From Motacilla alba alba (Eukaryota; Chordata; Aves; Passeriformes; Motacillidae): DNA of 64,000 nucleotides. The stretch is taken from contig NC_052033.1 in NCBI RefSeq assembly GCF_015832195.1, forward strand, positions 1,922,001 through 1,986,000, written 5' to 3'. Positions 47,901 to 59,900 of this stretch are shown here, piece after piece; the first letter of the stretch is position 1, and every line of letters starts with the position of its first letter. A program made the position numbers and the translations under genes. A model generated the notes under the pieces. It was not told where the DNA came from. It saw only the letters and a list, made by a program, of their open reading frames with translations, and made no database searches.

Positions 47901-50900
47901 GACTGTACTTCTAACCTAAAATCCAGATTTTCAACACACATCTCTTGAGGAAGAAGTTACAAGCTGCTGGAGGTAGGGAGAACAAGCACAAACCAAATAA
48001 ACTATTCAAAGGTTTATTGGACCAAACAAAGGCAATTTTTACAGATTCAAGCCACTAGAATTACAGTCCTTTGTATAAGAGCCACCATCAGATACAAAAA
48101 CAAAACAAACAAAACCAAACAAAAGTAAAAAATATCCAGACAGCCATTTGAGTTGAAGAAAGAGTTTGACTTGCTGCCACTAGCAAAAATCTGGATTTAA
48201 CTACCGACTTTGCTGGATGTACACATTGCCATGTAACTTTAACACAACGGATATAAGGCATTCTTTGCATAGTTGGGTGCTTGGGACACAGTCAGCCAGC
48301 CAGTACCAAGGAGAGACAGCGGCTGTACCAGCGGGATGTTGAAGCAGAGGGTCCAGATGTGCCTAAATTCATATGCAAACCACTGAACACGCTTGCAGTT
48401 GTCGGCTGGGAGGGGGCAGCCCAGCCTCTTCTAAAGCTGAAGCCTCCTGCTGTTCTTTAAACGAGCCCATTTAGGAAGAGCTTGCCAACCCCAGGCGCTG
48501 GAAAGGACAACTGTGTACAAGGTTTCAAGTATTGTCTGCATAGGAATTAAAAAGGAAAAAAAAAAAAAGAGCAGCCTGTTGTGTTCCTGATATGTTTGCA
48601 GTGTTAGCCAAGAGGCAGTGACAGAGAAGCTTTGGAGGACACATCCCCACACAGCCTGCTGTTTCTACAACATCACTAAAGGACTTGGACCCTCTTCTCT
48701 CTCTCAAAAACCAGCTGGGTTTGATTTAAAAGCGAGTGTGTGCCCAGCCAAATTCATCTGCTTTGTGTGACAGAGCTGAGGGGCAACACTGAGCTCTGGC
48801 TCCCATGGACCAGCAAGAGAAGAGGGCACTGGAACAGCAAGCAGGCAGACAAATGGGGAGTGGGCCTCTCCCAGGACCTCCACTATCTCATCCTGAGCTG
48901 GGGGAACCCCTGATGCCATAACTGCCTCCTTGGGTCTCTCCTCTTGGGAGCTGGAGTAGGGAAAAGTGAGGACGCAGATAGTAACAGCAGCCAAAGTGTG
49001 GCCTCTCCACCACAAGCAGAACAGCTAAATGATCAAACTTCATCACTTCTTGAGTATCCTGTGTACCTACAGAATCAGCTCTCTGCTAAAATAACTACAG
49101 AAGCAAGACTTGAGTCAGCCCAGCCATCGTCTGCCATCCCTCACATGGACCCCACTTTGTCCCTCCAGCCCTCAGAGTAAAGCAGCTTTGTACAGCACTG
49201 GGAATCACAGGCAGTTACCACCCCTCAGCAACAAAGAGGAGTTTGACCCCAGGACAAAACAACTTGAGATTCTGGTACAAGGTCCCAGCTGGTCTGAGAG
49301 CAGAGCTATGGTTTGCCCACCCCAGGAAAGGAACGACATGAGTTTCACGGCCTAATATATGAAGCCAACACAACTAATAGACTTGTTGCATATTTAGTGT
49401 TCACTTTGGGTTTTGTTTGGGGAAGAGGGAGGAAGGTTCTTCCCAGTCCCCCAAACACAACTCAGGTCACTGCTTGGGCCCAGCCCCAGTCCGTGGAGCC
49501 ACACAATAGGATATCCTCAAACTTGACAGGAGTTTTTGAAGAACTCAACTTCAGACCAAGAGGGGATCCCAAGTTTAGAGGGTTTATGGATTTCTCTTAT
49601 GGGTGTGTTTGGTTGGTTTTGGTATTTCTCTCAAGCCTTTAATGATGCCAAGGGATGCCTTTAGGAGGAGGCTAGGGACAACTTCATATAGTCTTCAGGT
49701 CTGCAAAGAGAAACAGGGAGAGAAATCATTTCAGTCATTTCACTCCTCAGGTTGGTTCATTATTATTCATATAAACGAGCAGGGAGAGCCCTCGGTGTCT
49801 GTGTTGGGGGGAAGGCAAGGCAGCTTCCCCCTCGGGGCAGGACAAGCTGCTGTTTGCAAACCTCATGCCTCTAAGAAGGACTTTGCTTCATCAACTGCAG
49901 CAGGATAGTCGAAACCCAATCGGAAGTGCAAATCCTCTTGTCTGGCACCAAGCTAAGTTACAACCCTTCTGAGCTACTACTAAGAACTGGAGAAGCCAAA
50001 CTAATTAACTCCAGGGGTTACTGCCTCACGGTCCCGTGCAGAGCCTCCTGGGGCTGCTGGCACCCTTGACCAGCCCAGATTCCTCTTCCCACCTGTAGGC
50101 AGATGAGCCAGGAACAAGTGCTGATTTCACAGGGTGGTGTGCCTGAACTGCTCGACCTTTCTCAATCTTTCTACAGATGGGTCTGTTCAAGGGAAGGAGG
50201 TAAAATCCCCAGACTCCCTGCAGGTCACTTCCTTTTGATGGGAAGCTCTCCCAGTGTCCCAGGGAAGGAGGGTGAGATGTGTTTAATGTGTGGGGACATC
50301 CAGGCACTCCCTCCATGTAGCAGAGCCAGGGTCTAAAAAATGTGATCCCTTGTTCTCAGCCGGAATCTTCCAGACACTCTGCCCTTGCTGCCCCAGCATC
50401 TCTCACAGGCGAACCATCCACATCAGGAAACACCTGGCACAAGGCTGGACAGCTGCCCACGGACACACAGACCTGCACTGGGATAGAGGGAAGCTACAAC
50501 ACACATCACCTACACCCCAGCCTCATTCCTCCTGGATTCAATTGGGTTCATGGTCCATAACACCTGAGCCACGTTTGGAAGTCCCCTACTCCTGCCAGCC
50601 ATGGCGTGAGGGTGAGGAGCAGCCTCATTTCTTCCTCGCTCTTCTGTAAAATCTTGCCTTGTCCAGCAGCCTTCCGAGCGCGGCCGGTGACACGGATCCC
50701 GGATGGGAGATCATCACGTGGCACCGGGGTTACCGGAGCGCCGTTGCCGAGGCTCAGGGGCCGTCCCGTTAGGACAAAGAAAGGAAATTTTCCGGAGTGG
50801 ATAATCGCTCTGCGGGATTCGCGGTGCTGAGGAGCGGATCATCCCGCTCAAGTCACGCAAGCGTAATCAGATTTCACGTGCCAGGGCATAAGCTTGTTGC

Positions 50901-53900
50901 CACGGGGGCCCAGGAGGGGAGGTCTCCTCCAGCGTGCCACAGGTGGAGCAGGGAGGGATGGGGGACATCAGAGAGGGTGGATGAGTCCCTCACAGGGATA
51001 TTCATCTCCACAGGGCCAGGCTGACAGCTGGGGTGAGAAGATCTCAAAACCAGCATGATCCTAATGGAGGATGAACATCAGAGCCAGAAATTCCCATCTG
51101 CACAACAGGGATACCCCTTCCTAGTCCTGGAGCAGGCTGTGAAGGGAATTGGACTAAAGCATGAGGCAATCCCTCTCTGGGACATTGGGGCCATATAACC
51201 CCCCAGGCTGAGGAGCTCTGGCATTTCAGCCATGGAACCTGGAAATGTTAATTAGCTTGGGATGGAGGCCCAAAGATTTGAGCCACTGCTTATCCTTGGC
51301 TCGTCCTTCCTTTCCATTCTCCTTGCATCAGCATGCTTGCCCCCAGCAGCTCATCAATCAAACCAGGTTAGGGTCATCTTTTGCCAGAAGCTGTATCCTT
51401 TCTTCAGATAAAGATTATCCAGATATCTCTGCTCTTGCCCAAGACAACGTCCAAGTCACTGAATCACATGATTTGTCAGCTGGACATGGTTCTGTGCAAG
51501 GAAAAGCTGGAGACAAGGAGCCCAGGCAAAAGGAGGTCCTGGAATATGAGGGCAGCTCAGGGACTGAAGGTCTCAAAGAAGCATGGAAACTGCATGTCCT
51601 GGTGCCTTCAGGAGCATTCCCTCCACCCCAGCTCACCCACAGCACTGACACAAGTCTTCTTGCTTTTGAGAGAAGACAGCACCTCAGCTCTGAAAAACAG
51701 GGGTTACTGGTGGCATTGCCATTTGCATCTATCTGTCATGTGTGCAAAAATCCACAGCAGGTCAGGAAATCTGTAGCCCATTCATAGACTTCAGCCTTCC
51801 AAAGGAGTTCTGACTCACTCTAAGGAGAGCCCTACTGTAACCATGTCTGGTAATTGCTTGTGCCCTTTTAAGGAATAGTTTCACTCAAAAAGATTATTTT
51901 CAGAAGCATGGAGCATTCCCAGCTCCTTATTTCTGGCTCAGGACCTTGTCAGGACCATCAGTCCTCTGCTCTGAAATCCTGGCAAGGAAGGTGGACAGCA
52001 ACCTGGCTCCAGACTCTTCTCCCTCCAAACCAGGATTGACCCTTGAGGATGAAGAGCAGGGAATAAAAACCCTTAGTGCTGGGCAGACCTGGCAATGGGT
52101 GGTTGAGATCTCCCCAAGGAGTCCCCTCCCATCTCACTGCTGGGGATGGTCCCATCACCACTGGCCCCATTTCTTTACCATGGGGACAGCTACCATCTCA
52201 TTTCTGGTGGTGACTATAACCCAGTCTTGAGGTATTGCAGGAAGAATATGAGGAATGACACAGTAAATTAAGCTTTCCTGGTGGTCCCAAAAGTGTGAGC
52301 CAGTTGCTTCAGCCAATCAGCAAAACACAGAGAGGACTTAAATGCAGAACAGGGAGATAGTACTTAGAAAAGAGAGAAGGAATTGAGTGAGAGGTACCAA
52401 AAGCAGCTTCATGAGCACAGATCTGAAATCCCTCCATTGGGACAGAGAAGTTGAAAGGTGCTCTGGGCTTTGGGCAATACCTGCTGTGCCTCGAGGCTAC
52501 CAGAACCAGTGTGACCAGGGAGCACAAGTCTCATTGGCTTTAGGACAGGGGCTGTGTCACCCACAGCTGTTTTGAGGCAGAAGCTTCCCACATTGCTCAG
52601 CCAGAGCAGCAACAGCTGAAAAGGCCAGAGCACAGCCAGGGAGGTGGCTTGGGCTCCTGACCAGCTCATCCATCACTCGTGTGCCCATTCCCTTGCAACA
52701 CTCCTGACCTCCCCAGCCAACACCACAGCAGTGGGAAAAGCCATGGACAGGCTGGGCTGTGCTTTCCTCCATCACTCAGTGTTTGTTCTCCAGCTCACTG
52801 AACACCATTTGCTCCCAGCCTGGCAAGATGCCCAAATCCCTGCACCCCTGGGTCTGTCCCAGCTGCAGGGGAGCCCAGGACAGGCAGAGCAGGGCTCCCA
52901 GGGAGTGAGCAGGCAGAGAACAGCCAGCTGCCCATGCTGCAAGGTTAAGCAGAAGCAGATGAAGACAAGTCATGAGCGCTTGGTGAGGGAGACACGGAGA
53001 AGCAGCCACAAGCCAGGACAATTCAGGACCTGAGCCAAAAAAAAAACCCCAGGAGCTCAAGCAGAGTTGCTGTCTGAACTAAAATTTCATGCCAAAGCAG
53101 GGTCAGAGACTCACACCCTGCAAAGGCTGCGGGGGAGTTTGCAAGGGTTTCCTCTCTGGGATGGGAGAGGAGGAGATGGGAAGGGGCTTCCTGGCCTCCC
53201 CTTCCCTGGCTTTCTGAGGGAGGCATCCTGACTTACTCTGTTTTTAAAGCTTTTGGGGATTCATGACTCAATCATGGCTATAAATAGGGTCAGGGCCTCA
53301 GTCCACTGACATCTTACAGGTCAGAGGACGTTTTCCCTGGGGATACGGAGGCAGGGAACAGCACCAGGCCACCAGCAGACTTCCTCCTCATTCAAGTGGA
53401 CTTGGGCAGCTACAGAGTGAGTATTAGGGGGAGCTCAGCAGGAATCCCCAAACTCTTGCCCTTTACTGCAAGAGGCAGCTGGGAAGCAAACACGCCTCAT
53501 GCCCTGGGTGTTTGGAGCTGAAAGCAACCTTGCCCATGGCTGGTGCCATTCCCGTGGCTGGTGGCCGCAGTAAAGCAGTGGCCACACTGCCCTGCAGAGT
53601 GCCATGGCCCTGGGCTCTGCCCCCCTGGCTGCTACTCCTCCTCCCTCAGCCCAGGACGACTATCGTGCTGCAGAAGATGAGAAGCAAACAAATAATAACC
53701 CTCACTCCCCCAAAAAGCCCAAACTTACCAGCTTCCCTCATCCAAAAGAAGCACCATGCTGGACAGGACAGGACAGGACAGCAAAGCCACTCGGTGGGGG
53801 AAGGTTAGCAAAAGAGAGGGAGGAGAACGAGGCCCAGTTCCCATGCTGTACAGAGAGGGGAGCGAGCAGGCAGGCCAGGGTGATGTGATGGCAATGCAGG

Positions 53901-56900
53901 GGGCGGACAGGGACAGATGCCAATGGACAGCTCTCCCAGAATGCAAGCTCTCCCCTAGCCCTGTCCACCCACCTATTTTTGGAGGGCTACTAGTGGAGAT
54001 GTTTGAAATAGGTCAAGGTCTGTCAACACAGTCATTCAACCTCTGCAGCTGCTTCCTGCCCTTGTGTGCTCCAGGGTTGTCATCACCAGCATTGTCTCAT
54101 TCAAAATTCAAACTTCAGCACAGTTGGCCCTCAAGTCACAGCTGCATCCCACTTTCATTCAGGATGCCTTGTAGAGCAGAGAAAAGTCTCTTCTCTCTGA
54201 CATTCCCTAGAACCAGGGTCTACCCTGCCTTGCTGAAATTCCAGGGTCCAAGCCCAGTTTTTTTCAGTGCCCCATAAGCAAGAGGCACTCTGAACCCAGC
54301 TGGGGAGGAGGCAGTTTTCCAGGTTTTTTTTCAATTACCACTAAGAAAAGGGCTGAGCTTGATATTTACAGCCATTCAATTCCCCTTGCATGAATTCCAA
54401 TTTTCACTTGAGCCCTAAGCTTAAACCCAGCCTGCATTCAAACAGTGTCATCTCAACCCATCTGTGGCTGGCCAGGAGGTAAGAGGAGAGGATTGAGAGG
54501 CAGGAGGAGAGTTTGCTCCTTGCATGGGTCCCCTGGATATGGAAACTGAGCCCATTAGCCAGGGAAACTGGGCAGCTATCCCCATCTTCCCTGCACTCTT
54601 CCAGAGACTGGCAGTGGTCTGGGGGATCATCCAGGAGTGCCCCTGCCAGGACCAGTTTGGTGCCATTCATCAGACCCTGCTCAATGGGTCTGCCATGGAG
54701 CAGCTTCTGGCTCTTCACCCCCACCTCTTCCTCAATCCCAGAGGACAGAGAGGAGAGACGTTTCTAGAGCCTGTCAGATGGGATCTGCTCTCCTTTGTCC
54801 CACCAACTCTCCTAGCCAAGAGTGACAAGGAGAGAGCACAGAGAGCTCAACCCCTTGACAGCACTGAGGCCAACAAAGGCTTGGCTGGGACCTGCTTTGC
54901 CTCATGGAAAGAGAGAACTGAGAGCAGAGACCCAAGGGGGCCGCTTCTCCCATTGTTTTCTCTTTTATAAGGAGTGGAGCCTTGCTGCAGCTGTCAACAC
55001 TCAGCAGAGTCCTGACCATACTCATTTCTAACAGAAAAAATCCCCACTAACCTCTTTCAACCTTAAGGGAGGTTTGAAGAACATCTGGCAGAGACCACTC
55101 CAAGCCACTCATGAGAGCCAGGATCTGCAGGCACACTGGGGAGCTCTTCTCCCTCCTGCACAGGAGCTGCCCAGCCAGGAGAGCAACACCTCTCAGGCAG
55201 CCTGGTTGTGTCTCACAGCCACACAGCTCAGCCCTGCCTGAGCAGGGGCAGCTGCACCACCAGGACTCACATTTCCTGAGCTCCAGCTTTGCACCGTGGC
55301 AGCTACAGCTGGCAACAGATGGCCAAAAGCCTCAGGTGCAGAGGACAAGGATTTGGGAATAAGCTGTGCTGGCTGGACCAAGGGCTGCATCCTTCCCCTG
55401 CACTCTTCCCCTTCCTGCCCAGACTGTTTTTCTCCCCCAGGGGGGCAAAGGCTACGTGCTTCTGTTCCAGAAGGACTGGTGACCCACCAGGTGTGATCAA
55501 GCGCAGCCACCACCCCAGCAGAAGTATTTGCCAAAAGGATTTACTGTCCTCCTCCCTCAGCGAGCACTCTAATTTTTAAGGCTGAAGTCACCAAAAGCAG
55601 GAAGTTGCATCACTCAGTGAAGGTCACATTCCTTCCCCTTTTAGTCCAGATTTAGCACCAGTTGGAAGCCACAAGATTCAAGTGAATTGTAGGCAGGACA
55701 ACCACAGCTTCTGCAGGGATGAGGGTAGAACAGAAGTGGGTTTTTTGCTTCAATAACCAAATGTATTGCATGCCTGTACTCTCCTGTCTGAAGTCCTACA
55801 GCTCCTCCTGGAACAGGCAAGGAATATTTTCAATGGCATCTCCAAAATGAAGGAGTCCCAAAATTCAGACTTGTGAACTACACAGCAAGCAGCCTCTGAG
55901 GACCGACCTGCATTTTTGGGATGTTTCTTACATTTGCCCCTTCACATGGGAACCTGTTGATCCACAGGAAAGCTGGAGGAGTGACAGGGCTAAAAGTGCA
56001 CACTAAACCTCTCTGAGTTTTGATAACACACCCTAGGACTAAAGCCCCCCTCTGCAGCAGCCTCAGTTTCCCAAATCAGTACAAAGAGGTGGCCGTGGGA
56101 TGTCCAGCTTCAGGCATCCAAGCTGGAAGAGGTGAGCATCCAAATGTGAGAGCCCCCATTAGCCCTGGAGCGCTCATGGAAAGTGAGATGGAGGCAGAGG
56201 AGAGTGGACTCATTAATCTGTTATGAGGAGAGAAGGGGAGGGAGGTGGGGAGGGAGGTGGGACAGGCAACCAACTGCAGCTCAAAACAAGCCCTCCCCTG
56301 GAGAATAACCCAAAAGCAAAATAACCCAAGACACGAGCAGGTGTTACCAGTGGTACCACTACCTCTAAGCAGCAGCGTGTCCTTACCAAAAAGATTTGCA
56401 AGAATGTTTGTGGCCGAGGACCTAAGGTACTTGCTACAGAGATGTGAGATCAGAGGTCAGCTCAATCCTGCAACATAAAGGTGGCAAACCCGGGTCACAG
56501 CAGGTCAGCAGCACTGTCAGGGCTCATGGAGAGGGGGAGAGGGGTGGAAGGGCAAGGAGAAGGATGCAGGACAAGGCTGAGCCGCTGTGCTCAGCTCGCC
56601 CAGCTTACCTGGCAGCAGCCCTGCCCCCTTGCACCACCTGCGAGGCCTGCAATGAAAAGCTGCTGATGCCGCAGTGAAGATTTGAGGGGGGGAAAAGTAA
56701 GCCAGCAACAAAGCAAGACAAAAAAAAATTCACCAAGCTGCCTTAAAGAAATGAACAACACAAATACGGAAGAGAAGGAAATAAAGGAGCAGTAGGAAAA
56801 ACACGTCTGCCAGTGGCCCTCAGTGGGGAAGGCTGCTCAGAGCCTCCAAGGGACACGAAGCCCATCAGCTCTAGGTGCACTGTCCTGCCCAGGGACTGCT

Positions 56901-59900
56901 CCACACAGACAAGAGCAGCGGTGCCATGTGCCCAGGACAGGTCCATCACCCCTGGAGCCCGTTCTGAGTCCTGAGTACAAAACCCCCATCCCACTGCTGT
57001 CCTTAGGCAATGTCCCTTCAGTGTCCTCAGGTGACAACAAGGGCATTTTTTGCCACGCAGGAACCAGCCCAAGGCCCTGCAGGACTCCTGGCCCTGAAAA
57101 CCTGAGCAGTGATTGCTCAGCTGGTTTGGATGGAGCTGCTGGCGCAAAGGGTTTGAATTTGCCAGCTGCAGGTAGATTTTTGCATTGGTGTTTAGCAGGA
57201 TCCTGAAAAGCAAATCCCATCTAGCCCCATGGGTGTCCCTGACCTTCACTTGTCTCATCCCCCCACCACCCTCCCCAAGTGAAAAATACAATGACACTCA
57301 CAGCCCTGCTCAGCAGTTTACAGGGTGGGGGCTTCAGGCACAACAGACACATGGAAAAGAAGAAAGCAAACATTTTTTCCTGATGCCACCAATGCAGAAT
57401 CAACCCCGTGCCAGAGGAAACCCGAGCTCATTTCTGTTGCTAACCCCAGAGCAGGGCAGGTCTCTGGATTTACTCTGCCTACCACAGTGCCCTGCTCACC
57501 TCACACAGATAAACGAACCTCAGCCAGCCCAGCTGGTGCCATCACAAAGATGATGCCCAAGAGCCTCAAGGCAAGGTTTGCCAGCAGGAGATGCCTGAGC
57601 TGGGGGTGAGCTGTGATCCCCCCATCCCTGCCTTCCTTGCTGTGCTCCAGTTTCTGCTTGGTTCTTTTCACCAGACCAGCTGTGGTGGTATTTAGACCAC
57701 GATTTGACAGGCAAGGGGTGACAAATGCCCCTAAATCACTCTCTGCAAACCTCTGGGTCCCACAGCCCTTGGGACAGCAGTGGAGAGAGCACCATCTCCC
57801 AGGCTTGTTGAGCCACCACGGGGAAATCAGTTCCTTGGAGCTCACCCTCAGGGAAGGGGTGTGAGCTGCAGACACCTGTAAGGGAGCAGCCTGCCACACA
57901 GCCCTCAGCTGTGGGGTTATTCCTTCTATAGGCTGGGGAATCTCAAGCCAAAAAGCTTGTTTTAAGTGACAGGACAGGTTTGACCTTTCTTCATGCAGGG
58001 CTCAGGGGGATACTTCAGCAAAAAGTGCAAGATGGACAATTCTCCATCTCCACCAGGCCCACTACTGGGTCAATCCCCACCACGTCCAGCTGAGGAGACA
58101 GCCCTGGGGATGGACACTTGCAGTGTCAGCCCCATCTCAGTGAGCTCTAGAATCTCACACTCCTTCACTTTGCCCCAGTGTTTCTGAGCTGTGCCCATGC
58201 CCTTGGTTGGGATGTCATCCACAGGCCCAAGGGAGGGGAAGTAACCAAAGGTCAGCCCCTCAGGAGATACCTATCAGCACAGAACTAATGGGATCAGGGC
58301 AAATACGCCAGCTGCATCAGCTGGAAAATTTGGTCTAAGCATCCAGAAGAGCTCCAAAGGTATTTAGGGCCACAGTGTCTCCATCTCCTAAATCAGTGCG
58401 ACTTGATTTGTTCTTATATCTTCCTGGGTGGGAGAAGTCTGGAGCTCCAGAGCAGTGAGACACTGAGGGCAGTGTGGGGAGAGAGTCTGAGCACACCCAG
58501 CTTGCTGCAAGGGCACATCAGCCAGGTGGGCTTGGGCAAGAAGAAAATGGAAGCTAAACTTACCTTTGTTCTTCCTCTAGTTCTTCTTTGGACATCATTG
58601 ACTTGTACTGGTTTCCCCTTAGCTTTCCAGGACTGTATTTGAAAGAAAATGTCTCATCTGCAGCTGGAGAGGGGAGAGAAAAAAAAGAGCAAGAAATCTG
58701 TGAACCAGAGACCTCTCGAGAGCCACAACTCCCAGCAGTGGGGTTGTTCCTTTGGGTGCTCTCTGCTCTGCTCCTGCACCCCAAATGCTCTGGCCTGAGT
58801 CAGCTGAGTCAGCTCCAGCCTGCAGGAAGGCTGGGCACTGTCAGGGAGGCAGTGTGGATCCCAGAGCAGAGCCAAGGTGCTGCTGGCCAGAGGATGGCAG
58901 GAGCCTGGCCACAGCCAGCACTGCAAACAGCCAGGACTGCTGTGAGTGAGCAGCCTGCTGGAAGCAGATCCAAGGAAATCCTACAGCACAGGAACCATAT
59001 GCCATTGTTCTCCCTGGAGTCAAAGCCTTGCAGGCCCATCTTGGCTTATCAAGACATGCTAATCCTGCCCTGATTAACTCGCAGCATTTTCCGCTTCTCC
59101 TCTCCAGACTTGCATTCCTCCTCCCTCTCCTCATCCAGGGGCCCCTTCCCAAGCTTGGGGCTCAGGGATGGTGCCACAAGCAGAGCTGTCCCAGCTCTCC
59201 TGCAGCCCTTGACAAAGCTTGGGAAAAGAAGATGCCACATGGCAAACGCCAGGGCTGCAAACAGCACCGAGCCACGGCAGCCCCGGGAGCACCAACACAC
59301 TGCCTCTGTCACCAGCCCAGAGGAGGAAGCCAAGGTCTCCCTTCTCCTGGGTGCTCTCCCAGCCAGCTCTCCGGCCTCAGCCTGTGCTAATTAGAGCACC
59401 AAAGCTCAGACTCTGAGCCAAAGCCGATCCTTTTCCAATCGGATTTAGTTCGAGCACTATTTGCTCTTAAAAACCTCTCCCGTGCTTTATCTCCCTACAG
59501 ATAGGAGAAAACAACAGGAGGGGAGGTCAGTCCAAGAGGGGGCCCAGGAGGAGCTGCTGCTGTGGATATGTGTTATCTGTGGGCTTCTTATCCGAGAGCC
59601 TTTGTCTCCCAAGGACTGCAGGACTTGGCTGCTTCACGTCCAACCATCCAGCAAACTGGGGTTTGCACATTCCCAGAAATATCTGCTGCTTCCCCCGACC
59701 CTCAGAGCCCTGGGGATGCTTCCAAGGGGTGCACAAAAGGAAGCTGTTACTTCATGATCTGCACGGCCCTGAAAAATTGCACATTATCCACAAACCAGTA
59801 TCCAGGATGACACCAGCAGGACCCCTAAAGGGGTGAAACTCCCCTGGCAGGAGAGAAACCCCAACTTGCACATAGCACATGGATGCATCCTCTGCTCCCA

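Larger units (their letters stand above)
44994..58563 (-). other. MXRA7: MXRA7 large intron (13.6 kb)
   Basis: No exon of another gene is supported in this intron. Notable content: two minus-strand AATAAA sites (46891 and 48013) that could mark alternative 3' ends, an isolated CpG island near 50.67-50.91 kb, an AP-1/MEF2/TATA-like cluster near 53.27 kb on the plus strand, and a short GGACA repeat. Open frames elsewhere look like chance. Confidence 0.55.

Noticed and set aside
53512..53888. Plus-strand frames downstream of the MEF2/TATA-like element
   Set aside because: They could be a product of a transcript from that element, but there is no conserved motif and no convincing acceptor site. 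Kept only as a regulatory observation.
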